A stretch of DNA of 64,000 nucleotides from Anisakis pegreffii (Eukaryota; Nematoda; Chromadorea; Rhabditida; Anisakidae): the NCBI GenBank assembly GCA_035041965.1, contig JAPYMA010003027.1:16458-80457 (forward strand), given 5' to 3'. A model generated the notes under the pieces. That model had not been told where the DNA came from, made no database searches, and was given only the letters and a program-made list of their open reading frames with translations. The translations under genes and the position numbers were made by a program. Below, one piece after another: positions 37,222-48,351 of this stretch. Positions within the stretch are counted from its first letter, which is position 1, and each line of letters opens with the position of its first letter.

Positions 37222-37231
37222 NNNNNNNNNN
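37222..37231. other. 10-N assembly gap within the tandem retroelement
   Basis: The gap separates an internal-region fragment (36999-37221) from a 626-bp partial direct repeat. If the tandem LTR reading is right, several kilobases of internal sequence plus the start of the third repeat are missing. Confidence 0.9.
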
Positions 37232-37857
37232 TGTCTAATTCAGTCATCTATTAACAAAACAACTACTTAAGAATGAAAGCCGCATCAAACCCATCAGTTC
37301 TGCCAGCTGACATCCATTCAGCTGTTAGGTCCGCCGTCTTATCGTTAGATGTCATACAAGTCTTTGATTTTCTTCATATAAGATAAATTTTCTTTTTACG
37401 ACGCCATGTCCTGTAATTCGCTTGTGCGTTAATGTGAGGCCCAACCAATGGTGAGGATTTGCTTCGAGTCTGAGCAGAATCTGGATTCTCTTCATGAATC
37501 CTGGAACTTTAAATCGACAGCTTACAAGAAGGCACAGATCCTTGGAAGTGAGTATAGCACTGATCTATTAAACAATCTTCAAGGCTGAGCTAGCACCTTA
37601 AACACTTCCAGCGAGCATTCGCGTATCTATCTGATAACCATAATAAAGCTTGTTTTGACTTAAACTACTGGCGATGCATTTTCCAACCAATGATTTCCTT
37701 CTGTTGCGCCCATAATCTGGATCCTGTCTGTCATACGGATGGTTCAGTTGATTTAAACTAAGCGAGTGATGTATTGGAATTGCGTCAGATGACGTCACCA
37801 GTGTTCTGCAATCAAAACTTATCGAATCAACATTTGAAAATGTTTAAGACAGAACTG
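37232..37857 (-). repeat. Long direct repeat 3 (partial, 626 bp), outer LTR-like end
   Basis: Matches 36373-36998 over its full length with no difference that I noticed, then meets unrelated flanking sequence (gctattccg) at 37858. Confidence 0.65.
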
Positions 37858-37889
37858 GCTATTCCGTTGGAAATTTCGATATCAGCAGA

Positions 37890-38205
37890 ATGAATGTTAC
37901 TGCATCCACGATCATCATGCTGCAATACGTGCTATACCCAGATCAATATTTGGATGGTTACACTTACGGCATCACTGAAATTTCAAACCATACGAATATC
38001 ATTGGTGAATGTGCGAACCATTGCGCGGCGAAGTTCTGCCCAGGATTTTCAATTTTCGTTGGGAAATGCGTAATTTACTATCATATCGCATCAATGAACA
38101 CGTTAAAATCAGCACTGAGCTATGTCCGTGTCGCGAATATAGCGAATAAGCAACAATGCGAATGGCATCGTATGCAAGAACAGTATTATAACGAAATACC
38201 GCCAG
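37890..38205 (+). CDS. PAN/apple-like protein, first exon, copy 1
   Basis: An ATG at 37890 opens 105 codons plus one base, ending at CCAG/gttaca, the same phase as the first exons of the two paralogues at 39704 and 46155. The cysteine pattern ECANHCAAKFCPGFSIFVGKC resembles the core of PAN/apple domains, which mediate protein or sugar binding in secreted proteins. I do not see the matching second exon downstream. Without splicing the frame runs on to a stop at 38300. The start lacks a clear signal peptide, so an upstream exon may be missing. The copy may be truncated. Confidence 0.45.
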
Positions 38206-38300
38206 GTTACATTCTTTTTCTGTGTTCGCCTCTATCGTCTAGCTTCCAAGTAATGTGCTCAGCCAAAATGTCAATTCATACGTTAATCATGTCTCTGTAG

Positions 38301-39516
38301 CAATTAGTGATGCCTCAATTCGTGTTCTATTCTAGTTCGCAAATGACGAAGGAACAGTTTGGAATAGAATAAAGGCTTTTTGAGCCCAAAGGAATAGAAT
38401 AGAACAGTTTTCAACAGATTTTAGCTGTTCAATCCAAAATTCCTGATAATATGCTCAGCGTGTTGATGATTTCAAAATGGGATGAGAAAGTACAATGGCA
38501 GTTGATTACTTTTCATTTTCTAGTTTAGTTGTCATCGTTTGCTTATTTTTTCATTTTAGAAGTTTGTTTGGTTTGTTGGTTCGTGTTTAGTGTTGAAAGA
38601 ATACCTTATTGCTGACTGATCAGATGAAAAGAAGATGTTGTTGTTTTGACTGTTTAATGGCGTTATGAAGTTTTCTCGATTAAACAGCGCAAATGAAGGA
38701 ACACTTGAAAGTAGGGAATAGCAACAGCAATAATTTTTGCTAAATAGTGTTTTAGTGAAAATCAGCATTGCTTTTTCCGGTTAACGTCACACCGTTAGCG
38801 AAAAGCTGCAGCTACTTTTTCGTCAGCGAATGTATTGTAATAGCGAATTATTTTTTGTTTAAGAAATATTTTTTCGACCGACTAGCGATTAGCATCTCTA
38901 CTTTTTTTAGTAATATTAGTTTTGGCGTAGTGCATTGAGTAATGGGAACAGTGATACATTATTGCTGTCGGTGATGACAAATTTGGTTGCATGGATGAAT
39001 TTAGTGAATTTGGCTGTCGGTGATGAATTAACGTAGTAAAATTTGGCTGCATGGATGCATTAGTTGCTAGGTTTTATTTCGAGTGGATATGAAACTCACG
39101 TAGTTGAAGATAGTCAATCTTGTCTGGTAATGCCATAAATCACGTCCCACCCAATTCATGCACTGCTTTTCAACTAAACGCTTTTTATTGTGACGTTGCC
39201 TTCTAACAAAAATGATCATTCTACAATCTTTATTACCAAGAACAATCTCAGTTTGGTACTAGTGTTTCATGTTTTCGTTTCACTCGGCTGGTTCTGTTAC
39301 AGTTCCGATATCTCGGTACCAAATTGTTTAGCTTCTTGGGTACAGCGTTGAGCAAAGTTGCCTATGCTGTTGGAATCTCGCTCATTCGACGACTTCCTGA
39401 AACTTTTAATGATCTTACTCAAGGATTTTCTCTAGCATCACCGAAACATCCTCCTCTTGTTCACCGGACTGAATGGTCAAGCTGAATGCATGGACGGTCT
39501 ACCAAAACTTTGGGCC
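38301..39516. other. Intergenic with short dispersed repeats
   Basis: Near 38365-38410 there are repeated ggaatagaatagaacag-like words, which recur at 48780-48900 and 63080-63190. The 39050-39200 stretch (tagttgctaggttttatt..) is similar to 45345-45480, part of the older duplication around the PAN-like genes. No coding region supported. Confidence 0.4.
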
Positions 39517-40662
39517 AGTTGTATCAGGCAATTTAATACATCAGAATTTTCACTCACCTCCGTCATCTTGCACCAAAATTGGAATATCACGTTATGCGGC
39601 GTGACATTCCTCGATGAGATGCTAGAAGAGTGTCGAACACAATAAGAAGTCGATTAGGTTTCAGAGAAAGGCATTCAGTTGTGAGTTTGGACAGTCGACA
39701 GCAATGAACATCGCCTCGACAATAGTTACATTTCATTACTTACTGCATCAACATCAACTTATAATCGGTAGACATTTTGCGGCAATCACCCCTATGAACA
39801 GTTGCTCTCTTCTCGAGGAATGTGCAAAGCAGTGTGCTCTGTACTCTTGCCCTGGATTCTCAGTCTTTTGGAACGGCACTTGCCACCTGTTCGGACATAT
39901 CGACCATATGCAAAATGACCGGTCAGTGTTAAGTTATATAGTCGGGTCGAATATTGATAATCCTGGGCAATGCAAAAGGTATCATGTTAAGTACAAACAA
40001 AACAACAACAACGGAATATCAACAGGTAAACATTTGAAACCAATCCAGAGGATACATCACTTAATGCGAGGTGGTCCTGTCCAGTAGATCAATTGTTTTA
40101 ATCGAATGCAGTGTTCCAAAACCGAGGATTTTTCCAACTATAATCAGTTGTACGAGACCTTTGAATGCTTCCAATAGTGCATACTCAACCTGCCATCTGC
40201 TATTATACAACTGAACGATAGTTTCGAAAATTTTCATATCTGTTCGAATGATTCGCAGGTCAAGACTTTCCGAAGAAAACAGCAGCAGATAAGGTGCTGC
40301 CAAAAACGAATTCTAACGCTGAAGGTAACGGGAATAACCCGGAACGAGATGGAAAATCGATAGATAACATGGGTTTCAAGTCAAAATCAACGAATCATTT
40401 GATTAGCTTAATTATACGATTTTCTGAATGATACAATGGTTTGTTCTCGCTCCAGACGGATGTTTACGAAGCTATGAAGCATGCCATAAAGTCACTGAAA
40501 ATTGCTCTTATTTCTCATTTCACAGTGTTATTGCAACCGAGTCCCTGTTCCAATGAAGTTCCTTATTGTTGGTTCCTTATGGACTCTACTAACAAAATGT
40601 TTGGTTCTGATCCCAAGCATTCACAAAGTTTTAATGTGCAGACGCCGCCGATTGCAATTTGA
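39517..40662 (+). repeat. Segmental duplication block 1 around PAN-like copy 2
   Basis: The 39517-40180 part is nearly identical to 45967-46630, including about 190 bp upstream of the start codon. Similarity continues, weaker and with indels, to about 40662 / 47217. Confidence 0.75.
39704..40431 (+). CDS. PAN/apple-like protein, copy 2 (two exons, 164 aa)
   Basis: Exon 1 is 39704-40025 and exon 2 is 40259-40431. The junction leaves one base and takes two, for 495 nt in total. Exon 1 carries the cysteine-rich core SLLEECAKQCALYSC, then PGFSVFWNGTCHLF, and later GQCKRYH, resembling PAN/apple domains. Exon 2 is hydrophilic (GQDFPKKTAADKVLPK). The position where copy 4 has gtaagg after the PP(G) codon reads ataagg here, supporting read-through of exon 2 to its stop in both. 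No obvious signal peptide in the modelled start. Function unknown, probably extracellular by family. Confidence 0.55.
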
Positions 40663-40989
40663 TGAAAACTGCAAAACCTATAGGTTTCGTAGTTTTCTTT
40701 GGACTGCACTTATCGTTAGTGTTTTTTGAAGGATTGGTTAGAATTTCGGTTTTAGAACTGGAAATATGTGCATTATTGAATATGATCTTGAAATTCATAA
40801 CGAATGAAGCTCAGAAACTGACGGCATGAAAGACTGTTTGAGTTAATGATGATGAGAGATCATCACAGTACAGTGTTCGCAGATGACGGGCGAGGTTAAT
40901 AGTGTCTGCTCCTGTTGACTGCACAATTACTAGCTCGACTCACTTTTTTCATGAATGTCAGACGTATGAAGGAATGCGCAAACTACTGA

Positions 40990-42783
40990 GTGCGCAAATT
41001 CTCAAAGTCGATTAAGTCTCCTAAAGTTAATGTTGAACTGAGTTCGATCACAAGCTCAATTCGAAGCCCATCCTATACGACGATCACTTCAGAAGATGTA
41101 ACTGTTTCCGATGTTCACGTTACAGTCGAAGCGAAAGTCTCTACGCTGCATTCACTCACCTTGTTCATTTTGGTTTTTATCTCTGAAACACTGGTTTTGA
41201 ACTTGACACTCTCATTTTTCAGTATTCACGGGTATCGACCACCGAGATGACACAATCAAGAGTATCTCATCGAACAAATTTGAATCTGTAAGGATCAGAT
41301 CATTTATTCGTACAATTTCATTTTCATTCGAATACTAGAAAGCAGATTGTTACCTTAAAACATGATGCTTATTGTTAGGAATTTGCACATTAAGATACTG
41401 TCAGTTTTCACTGAAAGATCATTTAATAAACTGTGTTAACCGATTTGAGCAAGAATACCTCTAACCAATATTGTTATTCTAACTGTATTGCTTGCGCATT
41501 CCTCACAGTGCTGCCCAAATCGATGGTCAAATTATTTGATCATTAAATCGATCAAAGAAGTCACACGGATCAAGTGAAAATTTTTTAGTTGTTCCTTGAG
41601 TCTCATAAAGTTTTTGGGAAGCTTGAATTCTATTTTGAGTACCTGTCAGCTTAGCTGCACCTCCCTCAACTCCCTGATCGGCTCAATAGTTCACCAATAA
41701 TCATTCAGCAATGATTCCAATTTAGCACCAAGGTAACCCTAACTTGAGCGCATAATATTGAACTATTCAGCCGTCATTCACCAACATCACGTTCTCTAAA
41801 GTCTTCCTGTTGCTATGCAACCAGGATAGCCTTTGAAACAGGCTCTGATACCAACATAAAAATAATTCTTCGAACAGAAAGTACCTTTGCATGAAAAATC
41901 CGTCCATTCTGCCTCAGTCTCAGAGCGTGTTTCTTATCTAAAAAGTATTTCTGTGATTGTTTGCACGATCTTTTGGTTGTTCTTCGCGCACACCAACAAT
42001 AATAGAAGTGCATCTTTCCTACTGAAGGAACGTGCCATTTTCCATGCACTTTTGCAGACGAAGCCTCCATCACCATCAACAAAGCAACCCACTACGCAAC
42101 AATCCACTACAATAGGTCAGTTCATTCCATCAATACATTTCAAAACAATTTCAAAGAGCAACCGTAAAACAATATGAATGCTTTACTACTTCCCATCGTT
42201 TCCATTGACCGTAATTTTCGGCGGCCAAAACAAAGGCATTTAACTTTTTACGAGTACTTTCGGCAACACGTGGAATATGGCAAACCATGAAAGGGTAAAA
42301 ACGAATTTGCGAAATTTCCCTCAAAAATTCATCGGCATAATTAAAAGCGTAAACTGTATTCTGCTTACTTTGTGAACGTTAAAACGTATGGTCGAGACAG
42401 GTATCATCACGACTACTGATCCGCATCCGAACATCTTTACTTGTGTAGAAGGAAGAGGATCAACGAATGGAATCGTGATGAGCGAGATGAACATTTACGA
42501 TGGTGATGAACTGTATTGAGTTGTTGACTGAATAAAGTATGTATCGTGCGAGTGTCTGCAATTATACTTTTGCAACGAACCATTTTTGTTCACAAACAAC
42601 AGCTACTTCTCAAAGAACAACTATTTCTAAAAGAATAACTACTTCTCAAAGAATAACTATTTCACAAAGAATAACTACTTCTCAAAAAATGACTATTTCT
42701 CAAAGAATAACTATTGCGCAAAGAACAGCCACTGAATGTTTCTCTTCACCTTCACAAGGACTGTTTCAATTGCTTTATTGCAT
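40990..42783 (+). CDS. Candidate Ser/Thr-rich multi-exon protein (partial model)
   Basis: Several exon-like segments on the plus strand share Ser/Thr-rich content and good splice sites: about 40990-41160 (SSITSSIRSPSYTTITSED), 41222-41286 ending at gtaagg, 42058-42115 (TKPPSPSTKQPTTQQSTTI) between tttgcag and gtcagt, and 42603-42783 starting after acaacag and ending at gtgagc. The last two join in phase (one base left, two taken). The others are not phased and the start is not found. It resembles mucin-like linkers of secreted nematode proteins. The gene limits are uncertain. Confidence 0.3.
42603..42733 (+). repeat. 18-bp coding repeat, about seven units (TTSQRI)
   Basis: Units such as actacttctcaaagaata alternate with actatttcacaaagaata and variants. 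In the open frame they read T-T/I-S-Q-R/K-I/M. The repeat keeps the frame throughout, which supports its being a coding linker exon. Confidence 0.65.
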
Positions 42784-43313
42784 GTGAGCAGGGCACTTTA
42801 AGGTGATCATGCCCAATAAGCAACGATGTATGGCGAGTCCACAACAAGCTTACAGTTAGCGAGCAGCTTAAGAATCTTCATATGCATTTTAAGGTCCTTT
42901 CAATGACTACACTAAGCAAATCAAATGCCTTTAAAATTGTGAATCTGTAAAAAATGTCAAACGCACTGAAATCAACTTGGTCAGAAGTTGTTCAAGTGAA
43001 CATTAGCAAACACTTTATGAGAACAAAGAGAGATTCCGTTGGATCAAATAGATCTACAGTTCCTCGTTGCGGAAGCGATCAAATGCTTAGAGTATAATGA
43101 GCTCTTCGAATTTACAGAAGATTCAATTTGTTTATGACTGCTCTTCATCGCAGAATAAAACCCATATTCCTCATTCGTGGAATTTCACTTTCAAAATACA
43201 TGTGCCTAGTAATTGCAGGCGCATACCTGCAAATCGCAAAAGATTTCTTATCGAACCAACAAATTGTTCAGCTGCTTAAGAACAACGTTTAGTTGAGGTG
43301 CCCATGTCTTTGC

Positions 43314-44530
43314 TAGGGTTTGCAAAGTCCCGACGATTTCTTACCTCCGAGATCGGGATTTAATCCCGGGATCGATTTTTGATCCCGGGATCGAACAATT
43401 ATTGAAATATCGATGCGGGACATGTTTAAACACATTTTTTCGAACCAGTATGTTCATTATTAATCAGAAAGAAGCTAAATCAACAAATTATTGAACAAAT
43501 CCAAGGAACTAAGCATTCAAATTCAAATTAATATTGCAAATAACAATGCCAATGATCATGCCGAAAGGGCATACTGCGATTCTATGCTAAGGCATCTTGT
43601 CATCTCGGGTCTAAGCTAATAACAGTACACTTGTATGTGAATATGAAATTCTTGATTCTCGAACACTTATTTGCAATGCCTCAAGTCCATTTTCTCTCAA
43701 TATTAACGTCAGCTGAATTCTGCCATTTTGGAAATTTCGATTTTTTAAGGAAGAAATGCACCGCATGAGTTATATCATTTGAATTTTGAAATAAAGTTCG
43801 AAGTTCACCAAAAAGGGTGAAAAAAATATCAGCAATGGATTTTCATCGAACCATCGAGCATTTGCATATTTGATAATTTCGCTCAAAAATCATGCAAACG
43901 TTCTTGATATTCAAGCTTAAGATCCTTTTGAATGGAGCAATGTCCCTCACTTCGACAGTGTATTCTCACTATGAGTGAACTTAGTGAGAATTTATGTACA
44001 TTTCGATCGGATGAAAACGTTTCCAAATAGCGAAGTAAAAAGACTTGCAGTCTTTGGAACATGCAGTTGAATTAACAGATGGAATATTGAAGCCGAAAAA
44101 ATTGCGTTAGAGGAAATGACTCAAAATTTCGTTGGATTTTGTTGCTCTTGGTTTTTATTAGAAAATGTGATTATCTCTGTTAGTCTACATAAAAATGCAT
44201 CCAGATGAGCGTGATATGAATCAATGGAGAGCAGAATAATCAGTTGAATACTTAATGAAATGTTACGTAAAAGTTCATCGAGCTGTCGTTGATCATGTCA
44301 TTCGTCCGAGTTGTGTCTATTTTTCTTAGCTGAACATCAATGATAGAGGGCAAACAGCAAAGACAACTAAATATAAATTAGATGGGAATGATTAAGGCAT
44401 TCTTCAAGATGGGTATACTATCAAAATTCACACAAATTGACCTGTTCTATCGAGTCCCGAAATCCCGGGATTTTTCACAACTTAAATGCCGGGATCAGAA
44501 CTGTAATCCCTGGATCCCATGTAAACCCTA
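43314..44530 (+). mobile_element. hAT-type MITE family A, copy 2 (1,217 bp)
   Basis: Same termini as copy 1 (TAGGGTTTGCAA / TGTAAACCCTA) and the same internal cccggg words. It is flanked by a perfect 8-bp target duplication, gtctttgc, at 43306-43313 and 44531-44538. No transposase. Confidence 0.9.
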
Positions 44531-44539
44531 GTCTTTGCT

Positions 44540-44940
44540 ATTTCGTTTGAATCCAAACTTGCTACGTTTGAAACTTTTAAGGATTTTTGCTTGAAGAGTT
44601 TCTCTAGCAACAGTGAAAAATCCTCTCCTTGTTCATCGTGCTTAACGGATGAACAATTCGGCAAAATGCAACATTCCCTGTGTGTGAACCAATTGTATCA
44701 GGCAATCTAATGTATCAGAATTTTCACTCACTTCTGCTACTTTGCACCGAAATTTGAATATCACGTTATGCGACGTGACATTTCCCGATGAGATGCTAGA
44801 AGAGTGTCAAACATAATGAGAAGTCGATTAGGTATCACGGAAAGGTGTTCAGCTGTGAGTTTGGACAGTCGACAGCAATGAATATCACCTCAACAGTAGC
44901 CACACTGCAGTACTCACTACATTAATCTTCATTTATCAAC
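44540..44940 (+). pseudogene. Relic of a PAN-like gene start (copy 3)
   Basis: The stretch matches the upstream region and first codons of copies 2 and 4, including the gatgagatgctagaagagtg block and an ATG at 44878 giving MNITSTVATLQYSLH. It then hits a stop after 15 codons and similarity ends. The cysteine core is missing. Confidence 0.6.
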
Positions 44941-45966
44941 GCTCAATATTCCGATAATCTCGAGATTTTTGCAAGCAACGTTTTTGCATGATGAACGGTT
45001 AGTTTTGGTTTAAGGGGTTGAAAAAGTTCATGCGTTAGTGCTATCGAAGACAACACATCAATATGCCGCATTCATTTAGATATTTATGCATTACCTTAAA
45101 TTCTGTTTTATGCTAATGGAAGCTCTTTTCTTTATTCGTTACCAGATTATAAGGATTCAACATCTATTGATCATACGTAGTTCATACAGTATGATCTATT
45201 CATATAATTCAGCAAATTCTACTTATTTTCTAAATTTTAGGATTGAGCTTAATTTATTTCTTTATTCCTAACAATTCTCTTTCGCGACTCCTAATCGCAA
45301 CAGTAGATGAGAAATTTCGATTTTTTTGGATGCGTAGGCTTTATGGATGCATTAGTTGCTAGGTTTTATTTTGAATGGGGATTAAAGGCACTGAAGACAG
45401 GTGAACTTGTCAGGTAATGCCATAAATCATGTTCTGCCTAATTCATGCACTGCATTTCGAATGCACGCTTTCTACTGCGACGTTGCCTTCTAACAAAAAC
45501 GATCACCTCACAGTAGTTATTACCACTAGCGGTTATCAGTTTGGCAATAGTGTTTCAGGTGTTCGTTTCACTCGGCTGGTTCCGTTGCAGTTCTGATAAT
45601 TCGGTACCGAATTTCAGACCTCTTATTGCTAGCAAACCGACAAATTGTTTAGCTTCTTGGGAGTAGCGCTGGGTAAAGGTGCTCATGCCGTTGGAATGTC
45701 GCTTATTTCCAGACTTCCTGAAACTTTTAAGGGTTTTACTTAAGGATTTTCTCTAGCATCATCGAAACATCTTCGTCTTGTTCACCGGATTGAATGCTGA
45801 AGCTGACTGCATGGAAGGTCTGACACAACCTTGGATTTATGTGAGCCAGTTGTATCAGTTAATTTAATATATCAGAAGCACGAGTGAGACATCTTCTCTG
45901 TGTTCACCGTGTTGAACGGATGAATACTTCGGCAAAGAATTACAATTTGCGTGGTTTTATGTGAGA

Positions 45967-47217
45967 CAGTTGTATCAGGCAATTTAATACATCAGAATTT
46001 TCACTCACCTCCGTCATCTTGCACCAAAATTGGAATATCACGTTATGCGGCGTGACATTCCTCGATGAGATGCTAGAAGAGTGTCGAACACAATAAGAAG
46101 TCGATTAGGTTTCAGAGAAAGGCATTCAGTTGTGAGTTTGGACAGTCGACAGCAATGAACATCGCCTCGACAATAGTTACATTTCATTACTTACTGCATC
46201 AACATCAACTTATAATCGGTAGACATTTTGCGGCAATCACCCCTATGAACAGTTGCTCTCTTCTCGAGGAATGTGCAAAGCAGTGTGCTCTGTACTCTTG
46301 CCCTGGATTCTCAGTCTTTTGGAACGGCACTTGCTATCTGTTCGAATATATCGACCATATGCAAAATGACCGGTCAGTGTTAAGTTATATAGTCGGGTCG
46401 AATATTGATAATCCTGGGCAATGCAAAAGGTATCATGTTAAGTACAAACAAAACAACAACAACGGAATATCAACAGGTAAACATTTGAAACCAATCCAGA
46501 GGATACATCACTTAATGCGAGGTGGTCTTGTCCAGTAGATCAATTGTTTTAATCGAATGCAGTGTTCCAAAACCGAGGATTTATCTAACTATAATCAGTT
46601 GTACGAGACCTTTGAATGCTTTTAGTAGTATATGCTCAACCTGCCGTTTACGATAGTTAGAAGAGAGTTTCAAAAATTTTCTTGTCTGCTCGGGTGATTT
46701 GCAGGCCAAGACTTTCCGAGAAAAACGCCACCAGGTAAGGTGCTGTCACCGACCCATTCCAAAGCTGAGGGTGATGGAACTAAGACGGAGCGAATTCCAA
46801 TGAAATCCACTCCACCACATAAGATGTTGCCAACAGCGAATTCCAACGATATAAGTAACGGAACAAAGATGGAACAAGGTGGAAAATTGACAATTATCGT
46901 GAATTCACTATCAAAAACATCAAAGGATCTGATTAGTTTAATTATTTGATCTTCTCAATGATCTCATGGTTTCTTCTCGTTTCAGACGATTATTTATTAA
47001 CTGGTACGAAGCCATAAAGTCGCTGAGAATTGCCTATAACCTGGCCATTTTGAGGGATTCTCTTGGTTGTCATTTCGCAATGTTATCGCAACGAAATCTC
47101 TATTCCAATGAGTTTCCTTATTGTTGGTTCCTTGTGGATTCTATTCACAGAATTTTTTGCTTTGATTTTCAGCATCCACAAAGTTTCGGTGTGCAGACGG
47201 CGTTGATTGTCCTTTGA
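45967..47217 (+). repeat. Segmental duplication block 2 around PAN-like copy 4
   Basis: Counterpart of 39517-40662. Nearly identical over about 660 bp, then diverging with indels (for example about 70 bp extra in the second exon region). Confidence 0.75.
46155..46949 (+). CDS. PAN/apple-like protein, copy 4 (two exons, 188 aa)
   Basis: Exon 1 is 46155-46476 and exon 2 is 46705-46949, for 567 nt in phase. Exon 1 differs from copy 2 at only a few residues (CYLFEYI for CHLFGHI), and its cysteine core is intact. Exon 2 is longer than in copy 2, with an internal partial duplication of its Lys/Pro/Thr-rich part (KVLSPTHSKAEG, later KMLPTANSNDISNG). Alternatively exon 2 ends at the gtaagg after 30 nt and more exons follow. 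Family and location are inferred as for copy 2. Confidence 0.5.
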
Positions 47218-48041
47218 AGAAAACTGCACAACCTGTAAGGGAAGAATGTTTTCATCAAAAGTTTTGATTACATTTCAATGTTAGAAATTTAATTGAAAAT
47301 TGCTAAGTGTTGTTGTTTGTTCGTTGATCAAATATTGACTGATCTATGCTGTTTTCAGACGGAATCATTGACCCAAGCCAAAGCAATACAAAGCATTCAG
47401 TACACTTTACAAGGTTGTTTCTGGATTTTCATATTACCTAGAAGTTTGATAATCCATTGGCCATTAAACTGTTGATGAAGATTTGCGGGCAGATGCATTT
47501 TCATTGAAGTGAGGCTATCGGAAAGATCGTCTCAGCATGCGAGAGGACTGGTTCATGCCCTCATATAAGTTTTGATCGCACACTTTGTGTTGTGTACTCA
47601 ATGAAATTTCTTCCACAATCATTTTTTAAACTTTCACATAAAGTTGAGATTGCGTACAAAGAGTGAAACTCACCTATGAAGTTACCAACCTTGTTGTACG
47701 GTGCATTTAAAGATAGTGATATCCGTATGCCTACAATTTCAGAATTTAATTTGAATGAAACTTCGTCTCCCTCAATATTTTGACCGAGGATGCTTGACTC
47801 ATTCACTTGTGTTTACTGGAGATGGGGGGGAGGGGGCTGAATTATGATATAAACTGGCTTGGAACAAATTGATAGGGAGCGTAATCAGGAACACTATCTG
47901 CGATATGGTTAAGCGCGACGCTGATAATGGAACATCCCGTTTTCGTAGACTAAAAGTGAGATCCTAAGTGTACGTTGTTTACTGGGAAGGATTAACATTG
48001 CTACGGTAAAGTAAGCTTACAGTCACGAAACGTTTTGGAGC
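47218..48041. other. Intergenic, no gene seen
   Basis: Contains a poly-G run near 47824-47838 but no supported coding region. Confidence 0.35.
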
Positions 48042-48351
48042 TAGGGTTGGGTCGGGGCCTCGACCGCACTCAAAACAGACTGTTTGTTCGGTGGCAAGCG
48101 AGCGATAAATTTCGGTGCGATCGACTGAAACCGAACGTGGCCTAATTTCGAGATCTTGGACTTTGAAAAATTTTTGCTCACTGTTAACGTTCGTCAGCAC
48201 AATGACAACAGTGCCCCGAACTTCGATTACCACCGACTGGAAACTGATTGATGCTCGAAATTTGTCTATCAGTTGCCTCTAAAAATCGATGGCCTCTGAC
48301 AGGGATTTTGATTTGAAACCACCGCAAAAAATACCGCGGTTCCCAACACTA
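48042..48351. mobile_element. MITE family B, second copy (about 310 bp)
   Basis: The right end ccgcggttcccaacacta matches the right end of the 3991-4285 element, and the left end tagggttgggtcgg resembles its left end. The flanks (tttggagc / tttgagcc) give only a weak target duplication, so the borders are approximate. Confidence 0.55.

Larger units (their letters stand above)
28755..37857 (-). mobile_element. Degenerate Bel/Pao LTR retroelement in tandem LTR arrangement
   Basis: The internal region (30702-35351) reads on the minus strand as gag, zinc knuckles, aspartic protease, reverse transcriptase and part of RNase H. No integrase is present. A long direct repeat flanks it (28755-30701 and 35352-36998) and occurs a third time at 37232-37857. 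The edge next to the RNase H remnant and the outer edge at 37857/37858 fall at the same base of the repeat, which is what LTRs would show. Right of the second repeat the internal region begins again (36999-37221) and is cut by a 10-N gap. This fits two internally deleted copies sharing a middle LTR. In-frame stops and lost catalytic residues show it is dead. Confidence 0.7.
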
